IMG/VR virus record: IMGVR_UViG_3300048584_000027
Span: 1-41,500 of that record
DNA: 41,500 bases
Source: a virus
Direction: 5' to 3' (one strand)
Positions 1-7,719 of this stretch are shown piece after piece. Every line of letters begins with the position of its first letter. Position 1 is the first letter of the stretch. Under the pieces are notes generated by a model, which worked only from the letters and a program-made list of their open reading frames with translations, was not told where the DNA came from and made no database searches. A program made the position numbers and the translations under genes.

Positions 1-103
1 CGTTAACCCATCGCGTAACTTGCTGTGGCATTTTTCCGAGATGGCGCGCAAAAGCGGCTTTGCAGCCGCCGAAGTTTTTGTTGATATATTCTTCAATTAG
101 CAT
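1..103 (-). CDS. Partial second copy of the HTH protein gene (5' part only)
   Basis: The first 34 codons of the small HTH protein whose complete copy lies at 41297-41476. The start is the ATG complementary to 101-103, preceded by GGAGG 8 nt upstream, within the last codons of the 104-295 gene. It is cut by the window edge. It is the same gene seen twice because of the junction repeat and should be counted once. Confidence 0.85.
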   Translation of the reverse strand, partial: MLIEEYINKNFGGCKAAFARHLGKMPQQVTRWVN

Positions 104-127
104 CTATCGATCCTCCAATTTTTCAAC
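1..127. repeat. Left copy of the 127-bp terminal repeat (circle junction)
   Basis: These bases are identical to 41374-41500. A repeat of exactly 127 bp at contig ends matches the largest k-mer commonly used by short-read assemblers. It is best read as closure of a circular (or circularly permuted) genome rather than a biological terminal repeat. It splits one gene across the ends and repeats part of it. A real direct terminal repeat of this length cannot be excluded from sequence alone. Confidence 0.9.
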
Positions 128-295
128 TTGATCGGCTGTCACACAGATTTTACTACCGCATTCCGATTGTATGATGTACGTCCCAAATTCAGACACAAAA
201 ATAACAACACAAATTAATTTAAGTTCTCCAAGAACGTTTCCGCATCTTATAAGCGGCACAACGGCCAAAACTTTGTCACCTTTTTTAAATTTCAT
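104..295 (-). CDS. Small SH3-like barrel protein (63 aa), first of the HTH/STAS operon
   Basis: The protein opens MKFKKGDKV and alternates short hydrophobic strands (VLAVVPLI, LKLICVVIFV, YIIQ). This is the look of small YodC/KOW-like beta barrels, a fold that seems to recur in this phage (26103, 33998, 39969 and the end of 25301). It has two cysteines late on. The start is supported by AGGTG upstream. Its stop codon directly abuts the ATG of the HTH gene at the circle junction, so the two are probably cotranscribed and coupled. No function is known; the barrel assignment is by pattern only. Confidence 0.6.
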   Translation of the reverse strand: MKFKKGDKVLAVVPLIRCGNVLGELKLICVVIFVSEFGTYIIQSECGSKICVTADQVEKLEDR

Positions 296-332
296 GTGTC
301 ACCTCGCTGCAATTTTTTAAAGTTAAATTATT

Positions 333-350
333 GGCGGCGTTTTTGCCGCC
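333..350 (-). terminator. GC hairpin between two early genes (weak terminator or attenuator)
   Basis: GGCGGC and GCCGCC are separated by six bases just below the stop of the 359-586 gene. The leftward transcript then reads AATAATTTAACTTT, only moderately U-rich. It could trim or attenuate transcription into the HTH/STAS genes. Confidence 0.35.
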
Positions 351-358
351 CGGTAAAG

Positions 359-586
359 TTACAGCTCGATGGCAGAAAGTGGCTGCTCTATCATGTAAAA
401 CAGGTCATTTGATCCATTTCCGTTGTCTCGGAAGTTAATTGCGCAATCAACTATTTTTTTAGCTACCTCTACGCTGATAAACTTATCAAATGCGCCGCTT
501 GCATATGCGACAACGTAATCAGTTGTAAACTCAATAAAATCACAGTATGAATCAAATGCGGATTGGTAAAGTGTGAATGCGTTCAT
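359..586 (-). CDS. Hypothetical early protein (75 aa)
   Basis: I do not recognise this protein. It is acidic and aromatic-rich (YCDFIEF, DYVVAYASGAFDKF) with no transmembrane segment or cysteine cluster. The ATG follows GGAG by a normal distance, and the gene is first behind the strong early promoter at 637-665. It heads a leftward operon that continues through 104-295 and, across the circle junction, into the HTH, STAS-like and membrane protein genes. Confidence 0.6.
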   Translation of the reverse strand: MNAFTLYQSAFDSYCDFIEFTTDYVVAYASGAFDKFISVEVAKKIVDCAINFRDNGNGSNDLFYMIEQPLSAIEL

Positions 587-636
587 AGTTTAAATCTCCA
601 ATTTTGCGTTAAGTTGTATCGTGTCTTGATGTAGTA

Positions 637-665
637 ATTATAATTAAAGTTTGCTTATACGTCAA
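637..665 (-). promoter_or_regulatory. Early sigma70 promoter, TTGACG N17 TATAAT
   Basis: On the minus strand TTGACG (660-665) is 17 bp from TATAAT (637-642). The spacer begins TATAAGCAAA and the sequence after the -10 reads TTACTACATCAAGAC. Both belong to the extended early-promoter pattern shared by at least nine sites here. It drives 359-586 and onward. The -35 lies inside the 3' end of the 655-840 gene. Confidence 0.8.
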
Positions 666-840
666 GCTTTTTTTCTATGTTTATTTGCTCTTTTAATGAT
701 GAAATTTCTTCATTCAGTAAATCTAAGCGGGCGTGAATAAATGCAGATCCGCGACCGAATGCGGGGCTGTGGATGAGATAGGTTAATTCTGTTTGTTTTT
801 TACAAAGTAAATTTTCAAGGTTTTCAAGTTGATTTTTCAT
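655..840 (-). CDS. Small coiled-coil protein (61 aa)
   Basis: The protein is short, charged and leucine-rich, with heptad-like spacing (LENLENLLCKKQTELTYL; LDLLNEEISSLKEQINIEKK), consistent with a helical hairpin. The middle carries SPAFGRGSAFIHARLD, a motif type common in small phage proteins. The start has GGGG upstream. It lies directly downstream of the GNAT gene and likely shares the 1208-1236 promoter. Function unknown. Confidence 0.6.
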   Translation of the reverse strand: MKNQLENLENLLCKKQTELTYLIHSPAFGRGSAFIHARLDLLNEEISSLKEQINIEKKLDV

Positions 841-853
841 TTTACAACCCCAT

Positions 854-1177
854 TTAATTCAAAATCATCTCAGCGCCGTTGCCAGTTGCTTCAAAACCCA
901 TGGATTCGTAAAAAGCAGCAAGTTTTTCGTTGCAAGTTTCAGCGTCTTGCGCCTCTGTCCAGAGCTTGATCTCTAAATCGCGGCGTTGCGCTTTCATGTC
1001 TGCTATAGCGTCGGTAAGCATCTGACGCGCTTTACCCTGGCCGCGCTCAGCAACGGGTACGAAAACTAGATTAATAAGCCAGTATTCAGTAGAAACTTCG
1101 TGCTCGTCGCCCTCGCTGTCAATTGTAAATTCAATTTCTTCTTCGATTGAGTAAGTAACGAATGCTTGAGTTGTCAT
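854..1177 (-). CDS. GNAT-family acetyltransferase (107 aa)
   Basis: This looks like a minimal GCN5-related N-acetyltransferase. A strand (YWLINLVFVPVAE) runs into the acetyl-CoA pyrophosphate loop RGQGKA (residues 45-50), followed by a helix (QMLTDAIADMKA). The C-terminal motif B reads KLAAFYESMGFEATG. GNAT enzymes move an acetyl group from acetyl-CoA to an amine. The substrate cannot be read here; in phages, host proteins, small molecules or DNA are all possible. At 107 aa it is short for the family (usually 140 or more), lacking much of the N-terminal region. It is the first gene behind the 1208-1236 early promoter. Confidence 0.75.
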   Translation of the reverse strand: MTTQAFVTYSIEEEIEFTIDSEGDEHEVSTEYWLINLVFVPVAERGQGKARQMLTDAIADMKAQRRDLEIKLWTEAQDAETCNEKLAAFYESMGFEATGNGAEMILN

Positions 1178-1207
1178 TTTATTGCCTCCATCTGTTTCGA
1201 TAGAGTA

Positions 1208-1236
1208 ATAATAGTCAAAATGTGCTTATAAGTCAA
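1208..1236 (-). promoter_or_regulatory. Early promoter, TTGACT N17 TATTAT
   Basis: TTGACT (1231-1236) and TATTAT (1208-1213) are 17 bp apart on the minus strand. The spacer begins TATAAGCACA and the leader contains ATCGAAAC, matching the shared early pattern. It drives the GNAT gene and overlaps the stop of the gene upstream. Confidence 0.8.
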
Positions 1237-1733
1237 GCCATTTTTTGATTATGCTTTATTTTTTTCATCTCTGCATTCAGGGCGTTATAAACATCGCGGA
1301 AAATAGCAAACTCTTCTTTTGACACCGCGTTTAGATATCTGTGCGCAAGTTGGCCGCTTTTTTCATCAATCGAGAACCTGGCTTTTTCTACGCCAACGAC
1401 AAAAAAGAATCGCGGAAATTTTCGCCATTGCGTTATTAACCCTTGATCTATGGCGTTTTTTATACATTCCGGAAGCTCTACGGCGTTAACTGCGGCTATT
1501 TTTGACTCCTCTCGCTCAATCGCGGCCTTGGTTTTTTCAATGCTGGCATCAATATTGCGTAGCGTTTCGTTTTGCCTATCCCATTTTTGCAGCGTTTTAT
1601 ATCCGCCGCGCTTGTCGTTGAGTGGCTGCCCGTTTGCTAGTGCCACGGTGTCAAAGTGATGCTGCAAAGTAGCGTCGAATTTTTCTTGCTTTTTGATTAG
1701 TGAGGCCTTGAGGATTTCTAGACGTTTTGACAT
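1233..1733 (-). CDS. Conserved phage protein with coiled coil (166 aa)
   Basis: The N-terminal two thirds are helical and charged (RLEILKASLIKKQEKF, then NIDASIEKTKAAIEREESKI). They contain LANGQPLNDKRGG, which I recall from unannotated proteins of other tailed phages. The rest looks globular (RFFFVVGVEKARFSID, AVSKEEFAIFRDVYNALN). No catalytic motif is evident. It lies between the tandem paralogue pair and the GNAT gene. It was probably cotranscribed from farther upstream, since no strong promoter directly precedes it. Confidence 0.65.
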   Translation of the reverse strand: MSKRLEILKASLIKKQEKFDATLQHHFDTVALANGQPLNDKRGGYKTLQKWDRQNETLRNIDASIEKTKAAIEREESKIAAVNAVELPECIKNAIDQGLITQWRKFPRFFFVVGVEKARFSIDEKSGQLAHRYLNAVSKEEFAIFRDVYNALNAEMKKIKHNQKMA

Positions 1734-1790
1734 TTTATTACTCTCTGCGTTTTTGTTATGCCGCTGATTTTTATGTCAGAAGCGATTATT

Positions 1791-2261
1791 TTAGTTGCCG
1801 AAAGATTCAATAATTCGAGTTAAATCATCCTCTTGCCACGCAAGTACATCGAGAATGTAATCATTACTCGCGTTTATACAAAGTAATCTCGTTTTAATAG
1901 CGCTTGTGGCGCCGTGGCGTGTCGTCATTGTGTCAAAAGTGGCGCGGGTATAATCAAAGCGCCAAGGCTTATATTTAGCATGCAATCCAACCCAATCCGA
2001 CCAGTCCGCATGTTTGAACTTAAATATCTCTTCAATATCGTCAAGAATCTTTTTACTCTCGTCGTCTTGAATGCGGCGCGCACACGCAAGCGCGAATCGT
2101 GCCGGAATTTTAAGACTGTTATAACATTCGTCTGCGATTATTAGCGTTTTGTCAATGCCCAACGAGTCAACTAGCGCGGACAAATTTATGTCATTGCAAC
2201 AGATATCGAGGCCTGGAAATTCAGCTTCGACTTGCACTCTTGTTACTCTCAAGTTTCCCAT
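1791..2261 (-). CDS. Tandem paralogue B, LDICC family (156 aa)
   Basis: This shares its N-terminal half with the gene at 2274-2759. Common motifs are NLRVTR-QVEA, GLDICC-DINL-ALV, GID-TL and SLKIPARFALACARR. The C-terminal halves have diverged; this copy has DWVGLHAKYKPWRFDY. The start has AAGGGA upstream and lies 13 bp below the stop of its paralogue. The paired cysteines and the basic helix are conserved. The family is unknown to me; the tandem arrangement indicates local duplication followed by divergence. Confidence 0.7.
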   Translation of the reverse strand: MGNLRVTRVQVEAEFPGLDICCNDINLSALVDSLGIDKTLIIADECYNSLKIPARFALACARRIQDDESKKILDDIEEIFKFKHADWSDWVGLHAKYKPWRFDYTRATFDTMTTRHGATSAIKTRLLCINASNDYILDVLAWQEDDLTRIIESFGN

Positions 2262-2273
2262 CTTCGTCCCTTA

Positions 2274-2759
2274 TTAGTTTCCGGCTGATTCAATAATTTG
2301 GATTAAAATAAACTCCTGCCGTCCTATCTCCGCCCATGTCTTTTCTTCGCTTACCAGCGCGGCACAAAAACCCTGCGCGTGATACGCATGGATAGCATCG
2401 CTAGTGTAAGAAATTGCTGAGTAGAGCGCGTGGTAAATCGCGTTGTACTCGAGTTCATTTTCACGCGATAGATCCTCCGCCTCTTTTACAAGATCTTCGC
2501 TTGTAACAGACTGCGAGATAAGGAAATTTTCCAGATCATCAAGAACTTTTTTAGTCTCTTCGTTTTGCACTCTACGCGCACATGCAAGCGCAAATCGTGC
2601 CGGAATTTTTAAGCTGTGGTAGTACTTGCTCGCTAGTGTTAGCGTGTTATCAATCCCAATTAGCTGCACTAACGCAGCTAGATTTATGTCGTCGCAACAT
2701 ATATCGAGGCCAAGAACTGCAGCTTCGACTTGCTCTCTAGTTACTCTCAAATTGCTCAT
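2274..2759 (-). CDS. Tandem paralogue A, LDICC family (161 aa)
   Basis: I start this at MSNLRVTR (ATG complementary to 2757-2759), because AAAGGA sits just upstream and the start then aligns with the paralogue at 1791-2261. A longer reading frame would overlap the next gene completely. It carries the same GLDICC-DINL and SLKIPARFALACARR blocks. Its own C-terminal half is helical (LVKEAEDLSRENELEYNAIY). Function unknown. Confidence 0.7.
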   Translation of the reverse strand: MSNLRVTREQVEAAVLGLDICCDDINLAALVQLIGIDNTLTLASKYYHSLKIPARFALACARRVQNEETKKVLDDLENFLISQSVTSEDLVKEAEDLSRENELEYNAIYHALYSAISYTSDAIHAYHAQGFCAALVSEEKTWAEIGRQEFILIQIIESAGN

Positions 2760-2787
2760 CTTTAAATCCTTTGTTAGATAGTTAATA

Positions 2788-3015
2788 TTATTTTTCGCCA
2801 TACCAATACGGATCAAATTGCGCCCCATTAGGCCCCCAAAATCCACAACATCCGTCAGAGTCACGGCACCACCTGATGCAGTAGCGCGTAGAATTTTTTC
2901 TTGCGGTAGCGCAGGCAATGGCTTCGACCGTATCAAAATCAGCGTCCGAACTTAAAAAATAGTGGTCACCATATTGCTGGTCGAGTTCGTCATAAATCAC
3001 TGCGGTAATAGTCAT
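2788..3015 (-). CDS. Hypothetical early protein (75 aa), aromatic and Cys-containing
   Basis: A compact protein opening MTITAVIYDELDQQYGDHYF and ending in a Gly/Trp/Cys-rich tail (DSDGCCGFWGPNG). It is the first gene after the early promoter at 3058-3086. The tail could bind a metal or form a small beta sheet, but no family is recognised. Confidence 0.6.
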   Translation of the reverse strand: MTITAVIYDELDQQYGDHYFLSSDADFDTVEAIACATARKNSTRYCIRWCRDSDGCCGFWGPNGAQFDPYWYGEK

Positions 3016-3057
3016 CTTTAAATCCTCATGTGTGTGTTTTGTTTCGATGTGATAATA

Positions 3058-3086
3058 ATAATAAGCAAAAGTTGATTATATGTCAA
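3058..3086 (-). promoter_or_regulatory. Early promoter, TTGACA N17 TATTAT
   Basis: A perfect TTGACA (3081-3086) is 17 bp from TATTAT (3058-3063) on the minus strand. The leader contains CATCGAAAC as in the other early promoters, with an extra TTATTA insertion between the -10 and that box. It drives 2788-3015 and the paralogue pair. Confidence 0.8.
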
Positions 3087-3098
3087 ATCATTTTTTGA

Positions 3099-3296
3099 TT
3101 ACTTGCTTAAAATTTCCTCGCAATTTTCATCATATCCAGCCAAGCCGCCTGTTGATCCAAAGGCCGGGCTATAAGTGATGCCAAAAACATCGGAATTCAT
3201 AAAATCAGCGAGCGCGGTTTCGCAGTCCTCGTTTGTTTCCCCGCTAGCTGTTGCTACTATCAGCAGTGTATCTGTGTTATATGCGTAAGCCCTCAT
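3099..3296 (-). CDS. Hypothetical early protein (65 aa)
   Basis: A small acidic protein (MRAYAYNTDTLLIVATASGE, then CETALADFMNS and GSTGGLAGYDENCEEIL). Its ATG overlaps the stop of the 3293-3571 gene, so the two are probably translationally coupled. No family is recognised. Confidence 0.55.
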   Translation of the reverse strand: MRAYAYNTDTLLIVATASGETNEDCETALADFMNSDVFGITYSPAFGSTGGLAGYDENCEEILSK

Positions 3297-3571
3297 GATG
3301 CGTCCTCGTTTTGACTGTGATTAACCAAAGCTTGCTTTAAGAGAGCTAGTACAGGGCTCCTTTTTGCCTCCTCCAGATTAATAACCTGTATAGCTGTTAT
3401 TTTATCAAGACCATTCATCAACTTACCCATTGCAAAAATTAAATTTTCTTTATGCCAATCCACGTGAGCAGTATCGATCGCATTTTGCAGTTGAGCAATC
3501 CAGCCAGATGCTATTTTATTTGCCCATGTGTTTTGTTTTTCGCTTCCGCCGATGATTTGATGAGTTGCCAT
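3293..3571 (-). CDS. Conserved small phage protein with GSEKQ-WA motif (92 aa)
   Basis: It starts MATHQIIGGSEKQNTWANKI. The GSEKQ..WA..I pattern occurs in small proteins of many tailed phages and conjugative elements, generally without known function. The rest is mostly helical. It is the first gene behind the 3605-3633 promoter and diverges from the terminase operon across a 148-bp region. Confidence 0.6.
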   Translation of the reverse strand: MATHQIIGGSEKQNTWANKIASGWIAQLQNAIDTAHVDWHKENLIFAMGKLMNGLDKITAIQVINLEEAKRSPVLALLKQALVNHSQNEDAS

Positions 3572-3604
3572 TTTTAATCTCTCAAAGTTCGTTTCGATGG
3601 AGTA

Positions 3605-3633
3605 ACTATACTGTATACATATAATATAGTCAA
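3605..3633 (-). promoter_or_regulatory. Early promoter, TTGACT N17 TATAGT
   Basis: TTGACT (3628-3633) and TATAGT (3605-3610) are 17 bp apart on the minus strand, followed by TACTCCATCGAAAC. It drives 3293-3571 and lies in the divergent region between early and late genes. Confidence 0.8.
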
Positions 3634-3655
3634 ACTTTTATTACATCATTTTATC

Positions 3656-3684
3656 TGTTTTTTTATTCTTTTTTGATGTAAAAT
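3656..3684 (+). promoter_or_regulatory. Candidate late promoter before the terminase operon
   Basis: The plus strand has CTGTTTTTTTATT at 3655 and TGTAAAAT at 3677. A nearly identical arrangement (CTGTTTTTTAT, TGTAAAAA, one base more spacing) precedes the lysis operon at 37596-37626. Read as sigma70 boxes this is TGTTTT N17 TAAAAT, with a poor -35, as expected if a phage activator is needed. Assignment rests on this two-site match only. Confidence 0.35.
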
Positions 3685-3719
3685 AACTTGAAATGTTTTT
3701 ATTTGTGTGCTGGTGAGGT

Positions 3720-4199
3720 ATGGAAAAGAAAAAAAACTACAAGCTTACGCCAAAGCAAGAAAAATTTGCTATGAAATACATTGAGTTAGGTAACGCCACG
3801 GATGCGTATAGAGAGGCTTATGATGCGTATCATTTAAAAATAGAGTCAGCGAATAGAAACGCATACAAACTTTTGGCAAATGTCAAGATTATGTCATTAA
3901 TAAATAAAATCAAGGCGGATCATATGACCAGACACGCGATCACAGTAGATAGTCTGATAGAGGAGTTAGAGGAGGCTAGACAAGTGGCACTCAGTGCTGA
4001 AACTCCACAATCCAGTGCGGCAGTAAGCGCGACAATGGGAAAAGCCAAGTTGTGCGGACTGGATAAAAGGATCATTGAGCTATCTGGAACGATCCAGACG
4101 CGCGATATAAGCGATGAAGTTTTGTCTGAGAAACTAGCAGCGCTTGGGCTTGGCCGTTTTGTGAACCAACTTTCTGAAAAAATCGACGATGACGAATAA
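3720..4199 (+). CDS. terS: Terminase small subunit (159 aa)
   Basis: The small terminase recognises phage DNA and hands it to the packaging motor. The N-terminus LTPKQEKFAMKYIELGNATD-AYREAY is the helix-turn-helix signature of the Terminase_2 family (PF03592). A central helical oligomerisation region follows (SLIEELEEARQVALSAETPQ) and then an acidic tail. Length is normal. The ATG follows GGTGAGG closely. It overlaps the large subunit by 11 bases and is the first gene of the late operon. Confidence 0.9.
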   Translation: MEKKKNYKLTPKQEKFAMKYIELGNATDAYREAYDAYHLKIESANRNAYKLLANVKIMSLINKIKADHMTRHAITVDSLIEELEEARQVALSAETPQSSAAVSATMGKAKLCGLDKRIIELSGTIQTRDISDEVLSEKLAALGLGRFVNQLSEKIDDDE

Positions 4200-5691
4200 A
4201 GAGATTTTCGAGGCTATCAAAAAACGACTTTCTAAAAAAGCGTCAAAACGCCTCATTGATTTCATTATTTACACAAAAATGGACTATCAGAGCGGCTGGT
4301 TTAATGAGCTATTATGCGAGGAATTAGATCAGTTTTTGCAGGATGTGGAGGACGGTAAAAATCCAAGGCTCATGATCATGTCGCCGCCAAGGGCTGGGAA
4401 AAGTGAAATAGGATCAAGGCGTTTCCCTGCTTTCGCATTGGGAAAACATCCAGATTGGCATGTTATTTCATGCTCATACTCTGCATCGCTCGCTGAGCGC
4501 ATGAGCAGAGATACACAACGCATTATAGACGATCCTTTATATAGTGACGTGTTTCCGAATACGCGCATTTCTGGAAAGAACAGCAAAGGCGCGTCAGCTG
4601 GTGGAATACGCACGGCAGAGCTTTGGGAAACTGTTTCAGAAAGCGGAGAGCTGCACGGTGGTTCGTATCGCGCGGCAGGCGTAGGCGGTGGTATCACTGG
4701 GCAGGGTATGCACATCGGGATTATTGACGATCCAGCAAAAGATTATAAAACGGCGTCTTCAAAAGCATATCAAGAAAGCGTGATCGATTGGTACGACACC
4801 ACATTTTTTACACGCCGCGATCCGAAAATTAACGGAATAATCATAATCTTAACGCGCTGGCACAAGAACGACCTAGCCGGGCAGTTGCTGGCTAGAGCAG
4901 AAAAAGGCGGCGAAGCCTGGCGCGTGGTAAGTTTTCCAATGGAGTGGGAAGATGAAAATCCTGAGATCCACCGGATCAACGGGAAAAAATATAAACTTCG
5001 TCAAAAAGGCGAATTGCTTTTTCCTGAGCGCATGCCGCGCGATTTTGTAGAGGCGTGTAAATTATCGGGATCGTTAACGTGGAATGCCCTTTATCAACAA
5101 CGACCTACAGAGCGCGGAGGCGGACTAATCAAATCAGATTGGTTTGGCGAATACGATCAAATTCCTAATCTAAAATGGACTTGCGTCATCGGCGATACAG
5201 CACAAAAAACCGCAGAACGTAATGATTTCAGTGTTTTCGAGCACTGGGGCCTAGGGTTTGATGGTAACCTGTATTTGCTAGATATGATCCGGGGTAAATG
5301 GGAGGCGGACGAACTGAAACGCCGCGCCGTTGCGTTTTGGAAAAAATGCGCGTCACTTAGCGGCTCAAAGTGCCGCTATATGGGTATAGAAGACAAATCT
5401 TCTGGTACCGGATTGATTCAGCAGATAAAAAACTACGATGGCGCAAGCATACCCATCAAGGCAATACAAAGATCCCGCGACAAATTGAGTAGATTTATGG
5501 ATGTACAAGGCTATATTCAGTCTGGCTACATCAAGATCCCAAATGATCGTGACTGGGTAAACGATTTTCTAGCGGAATGTGAGAGTATCACCTCAGATTT
5601 TAAAACGCACGATGACCAAGTAGATCCGATGATCGATGCGATTGAGTTAATGCTTGGTAATCATACAGTTAACTACGCAAGGCTATTATGA
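4189..5691 (+). CDS. terL: Terminase large subunit (500 aa)
   Basis: This is the ATP-driven packaging motor and nuclease. Visible motifs are Walker A SPPRAGKSE (about residues 65-73) and Walker B GIIDDP (177-182). A coupling-region helix follows, then an RNase H-like nuclease with GDTAQKT near 335, GIEDKSSGT near 400 and HDDQVD near 474. Length and motif order are typical. Its stop overlaps the portal ATG. Whether it cuts headful or at a fixed site cannot be read here. Confidence 0.95.
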   Translation: MTNKEIFEAIKKRLSKKASKRLIDFIIYTKMDYQSGWFNELLCEELDQFLQDVEDGKNPRLMIMSPPRAGKSEIGSRRFPAFALGKHPDWHVISCSYSASLAERMSRDTQRIIDDPLYSDVFPNTRISGKNSKGASAGGIRTAELWETVSESGELHGGSYRAAGVGGGITGQGMHIGIIDDPAKDYKTASSKAYQESVIDWYDTTFFTRRDPKINGIIIILTRWHKNDLAGQLLARAEKGGEAWRVVSFPMEWEDENPEIHRINGKKYKLRQKGELLFPERMPRDFVEACKLSGSLTWNALYQQRPTERGGGLIKSDWFGEYDQIPNLKWTCVIGDTAQKTAERNDFSVFEHWGLGFDGNLYLLDMIRGKWEADELKRRAVAFWKKCASLSGSKCRYMGIEDKSSGTGLIQQIKNYDGASIPIKAIQRSRDKLSRFMDVQGYIQSGYIKIPNDRDWVNDFLAECESITSDFKTHDDQVDPMIDAIELMLGNHTVNYARLL

Positions 5692-6881
5692 TGAATTTTT
5701 ACGATGGAATTATAAATTTTAGAAACAGGCTCGCGAACATTCGATCCGGCACGTCATCAAACCGCATAGTTTCCGAAAAAATAGACAATTCGGAAATTAA
5801 AGGGCTACTTGTTAGCGGCATCGGTTCGCGTATTGTGCGGCTAAAGGCTGGCTATGCACTAAATGACACGCTCGATTTTGTGTCTAAAGATCAGGAGCTT
5901 AAGTACAAAAAGCATTTGGCTAGGTCGGTAAAAGAAGCGGCTGAGGCGTGCATAGGATACGGCAGGGGAATGATCCTACTCAACCAGCGTGGTGCTGATT
6001 TCTCTCGGCCACGGCGTGGAAACATTGATTTATCAATAACTAAGCCCGTCGTTTTCTCCGGTGATTTGTGTACTCCGCTCAATGTTGACAGCGATCTACG
6101 TAGTTGGCGATACGGAAAGCCAGAGGGTTTTCGAATTTCTCAAACTGATTTTCATCATAGTTGGCTAATCGATTTTACATATTTTAAGCCTGCCGCCGAT
6201 GATGCGAATTTGTACGATTACGGCGGAATTTCTGAATTTCAATTAATCAGAAACCAGATTATAAACGACCTCATTATTGAGCGCGCCAGTAGTACGATTA
6301 TTGAGAAAAATTCCACCGTTTACCACAAAGTTGAGGGGTTCAAAACGCACTGCGAGAACCATCAAGAAGCTGATTTGCTTAAGTATTTCTCTGCAATTGC
6401 AGATGTTCGATCTATTTACGGCGATGGCATTATCGACAAAGAAGATGACGTGATATCAGTTTCTCAAACGCTCTCAAACCTGGCTGACGTTAACGCGATC
6501 TCATTGCGAAGGCTGTCAATGGTGTCCGGTATCCCGCTTTCATTTTTGGGCGATAGTGTAAGCGGAATGAATGCTACAGGCGAATCTGATCGAATGATCT
6601 TTCAAGACACAATCGAGAATTTCCAAGATACGTGCTTGATCGAGCCGATCAACGAACTTTTTGCAGCGTGCGGATTGCCGGAAGTCGCATTCAAAGAAAA
6701 CCAAGGCGGATCGCCACTTGATCGGATTAAATACGATGCAATAGCAATTGAAAACGCTAAGAAGCTGTTTGAAATTGCTGGCGATCATTCAAAATATTTG
6801 ATTGAGGCAGGTGTTACCAAGCCAAAGGAATTTGACATTTTCAAGCTGGATGATGATAAGGATGACAATGACAATTACTAA
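5688..6881 (+). CDS. Portal protein, DUF1073 type (397 aa)
   Basis: This forms the dodecameric portal through which DNA enters the head. Family hallmarks are the early DFVSKDQELKYKK region, ACIGYGRGMIL, the LSNLADVNAISLRRLSMVSGIP block and FLGDSVSGMNATGESD. Position directly after terL agrees. It is somewhat shorter than many relatives, with a compact acidic C-terminus (DIFKLDDDKDDNDNY). Databases sometimes label this family anti-CBASS Acb1-like because of shared naming; nothing here supports that activity. Confidence 0.85.
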   Translation: MMNFYDGIINFRNRLANIRSGTSSNRIVSEKIDNSEIKGLLVSGIGSRIVRLKAGYALNDTLDFVSKDQELKYKKHLARSVKEAAEACIGYGRGMILLNQRGADFSRPRRGNIDLSITKPVVFSGDLCTPLNVDSDLRSWRYGKPEGFRISQTDFHHSWLIDFTYFKPAADDANLYDYGGISEFQLIRNQIINDLIIERASSTIIEKNSTVYHKVEGFKTHCENHQEADLLKYFSAIADVRSIYGDGIIDKEDDVISVSQTLSNLADVNAISLRRLSMVSGIPLSFLGDSVSGMNATGESDRMIFQDTIENFQDTCLIEPINELFAACGLPEVAFKENQGGSPLDRIKYDAIAIENAKKLFEIAGDHSKYLIEAGVTKPKEFDIFKLDDDKDDNDNY

Positions 6882-7665
6882 AGCCAAGCAGCCGCCTGCA
6901 TCGCTGGCATACGAGCGTGAGCTTTCTGAATTGTTTCTATTTATGACCGATCAGATAGCAAAGCGCTTTAAAAACAATGTTTTACTAGCAATGAACGTCT
7001 CGACTATTGAGAAATTCGCGGACGCTCAGACGGGAAACTATGCGCGTGTAATGCTAACGCTGTCTGAGCAAGTCAAGCGAAAAATATTCCGGCAGTTCTC
7101 AAACGATAAGATTTTTTACCAAGTTTCAAAAATTTTGATGAATGCAGATCGCAGTTCATCGGTTAGGCTATATAAAGCGCTTGAGAATAAAATAGGGATC
7201 AGCACCGAGCGATTACTTGCTCGCGATGGCATGACAACAGAAATTAATGCGCTAGTTTTAGAAACTACTCAATGGGCTAAAAAACTACGTGATGAATCAC
7301 TAGAGACGTTCACAAATAACACGCTTCACGCGATGACCGACGGCCAGAGCTTGGAGGATTTGCTTAGTAAATTCAATGGTTTAGTAGAAAAAAGAAAGAA
7401 TCACGCGAAGTTTTTAGCTAGCAACCAGATTCAGAATTTTAACTCAATCAGCGCCAACTTACGCGCTAAAAGACTCGGTATTAAGAAAGCGATTTGGGTA
7501 ACAGCTGATGACGATAGTGTTAGGCCATCACATGCTGATCGTGACGGGGTAGAGTTCGATCTTGCAGAAGGATGTTACAGCAGTGTAGACGGATTGTACT
7601 TGCAGCAGGGCGTAGATTTCAATTGTCGGTGTACCGTCCAGTACGTGCTTGATGAAATAATTTGA
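6868..7665 (+). CDS. Minor head protein, Mu gpF-like (265 aa)
   Basis: A head morphogenesis protein, present in few copies near the portal. The C-terminus carries the family pattern: NHAKFLASNQIQNFNS, TADDDSVRPSHADRDG, then GVDFNCRCTVQYVL. I start at the ATG at 6868 because AAGGA lies just upstream. Starts further 5' would overlap much of the portal gene. A short overlap with the end of the portal gene remains. The N-terminal part is helical and variable. Confidence 0.85.
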   Translation: MTITKAKQPPASLAYERELSELFLFMTDQIAKRFKNNVLLAMNVSTIEKFADAQTGNYARVMLTLSEQVKRKIFRQFSNDKIFYQVSKILMNADRSSSVRLYKALENKIGISTERLLARDGMTTEINALVLETTQWAKKLRDESLETFTNNTLHAMTDGQSLEDLLSKFNGLVEKRKNHAKFLASNQIQNFNSISANLRAKRLGIKKAIWVTADDDSVRPSHADRDGVEFDLAEGCYSSVDGLYLQQGVDFNCRCTVQYVLDEII

Positions 7666-7719
7666 TTGATGCAATAACACAATGTTATCATCTTGTAAAC
7701 TATGTTATAGGTTTTATTT

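Noticed and set aside
4329-4715. Long open frame antisense to the large terminase gene
   Set aside because: It has Ser/Pro-rich, uneven composition and lies wholly within a gene with clear terminase motifs. No ribosome site was seen.
5688-6881. Calling the portal an anti-CBASS protein (Acb1-like)
   Set aside because: The name is attached to this family in some databases, but the sequence and place are those of a portal protein, and no Acb1 catalytic pattern was seen.
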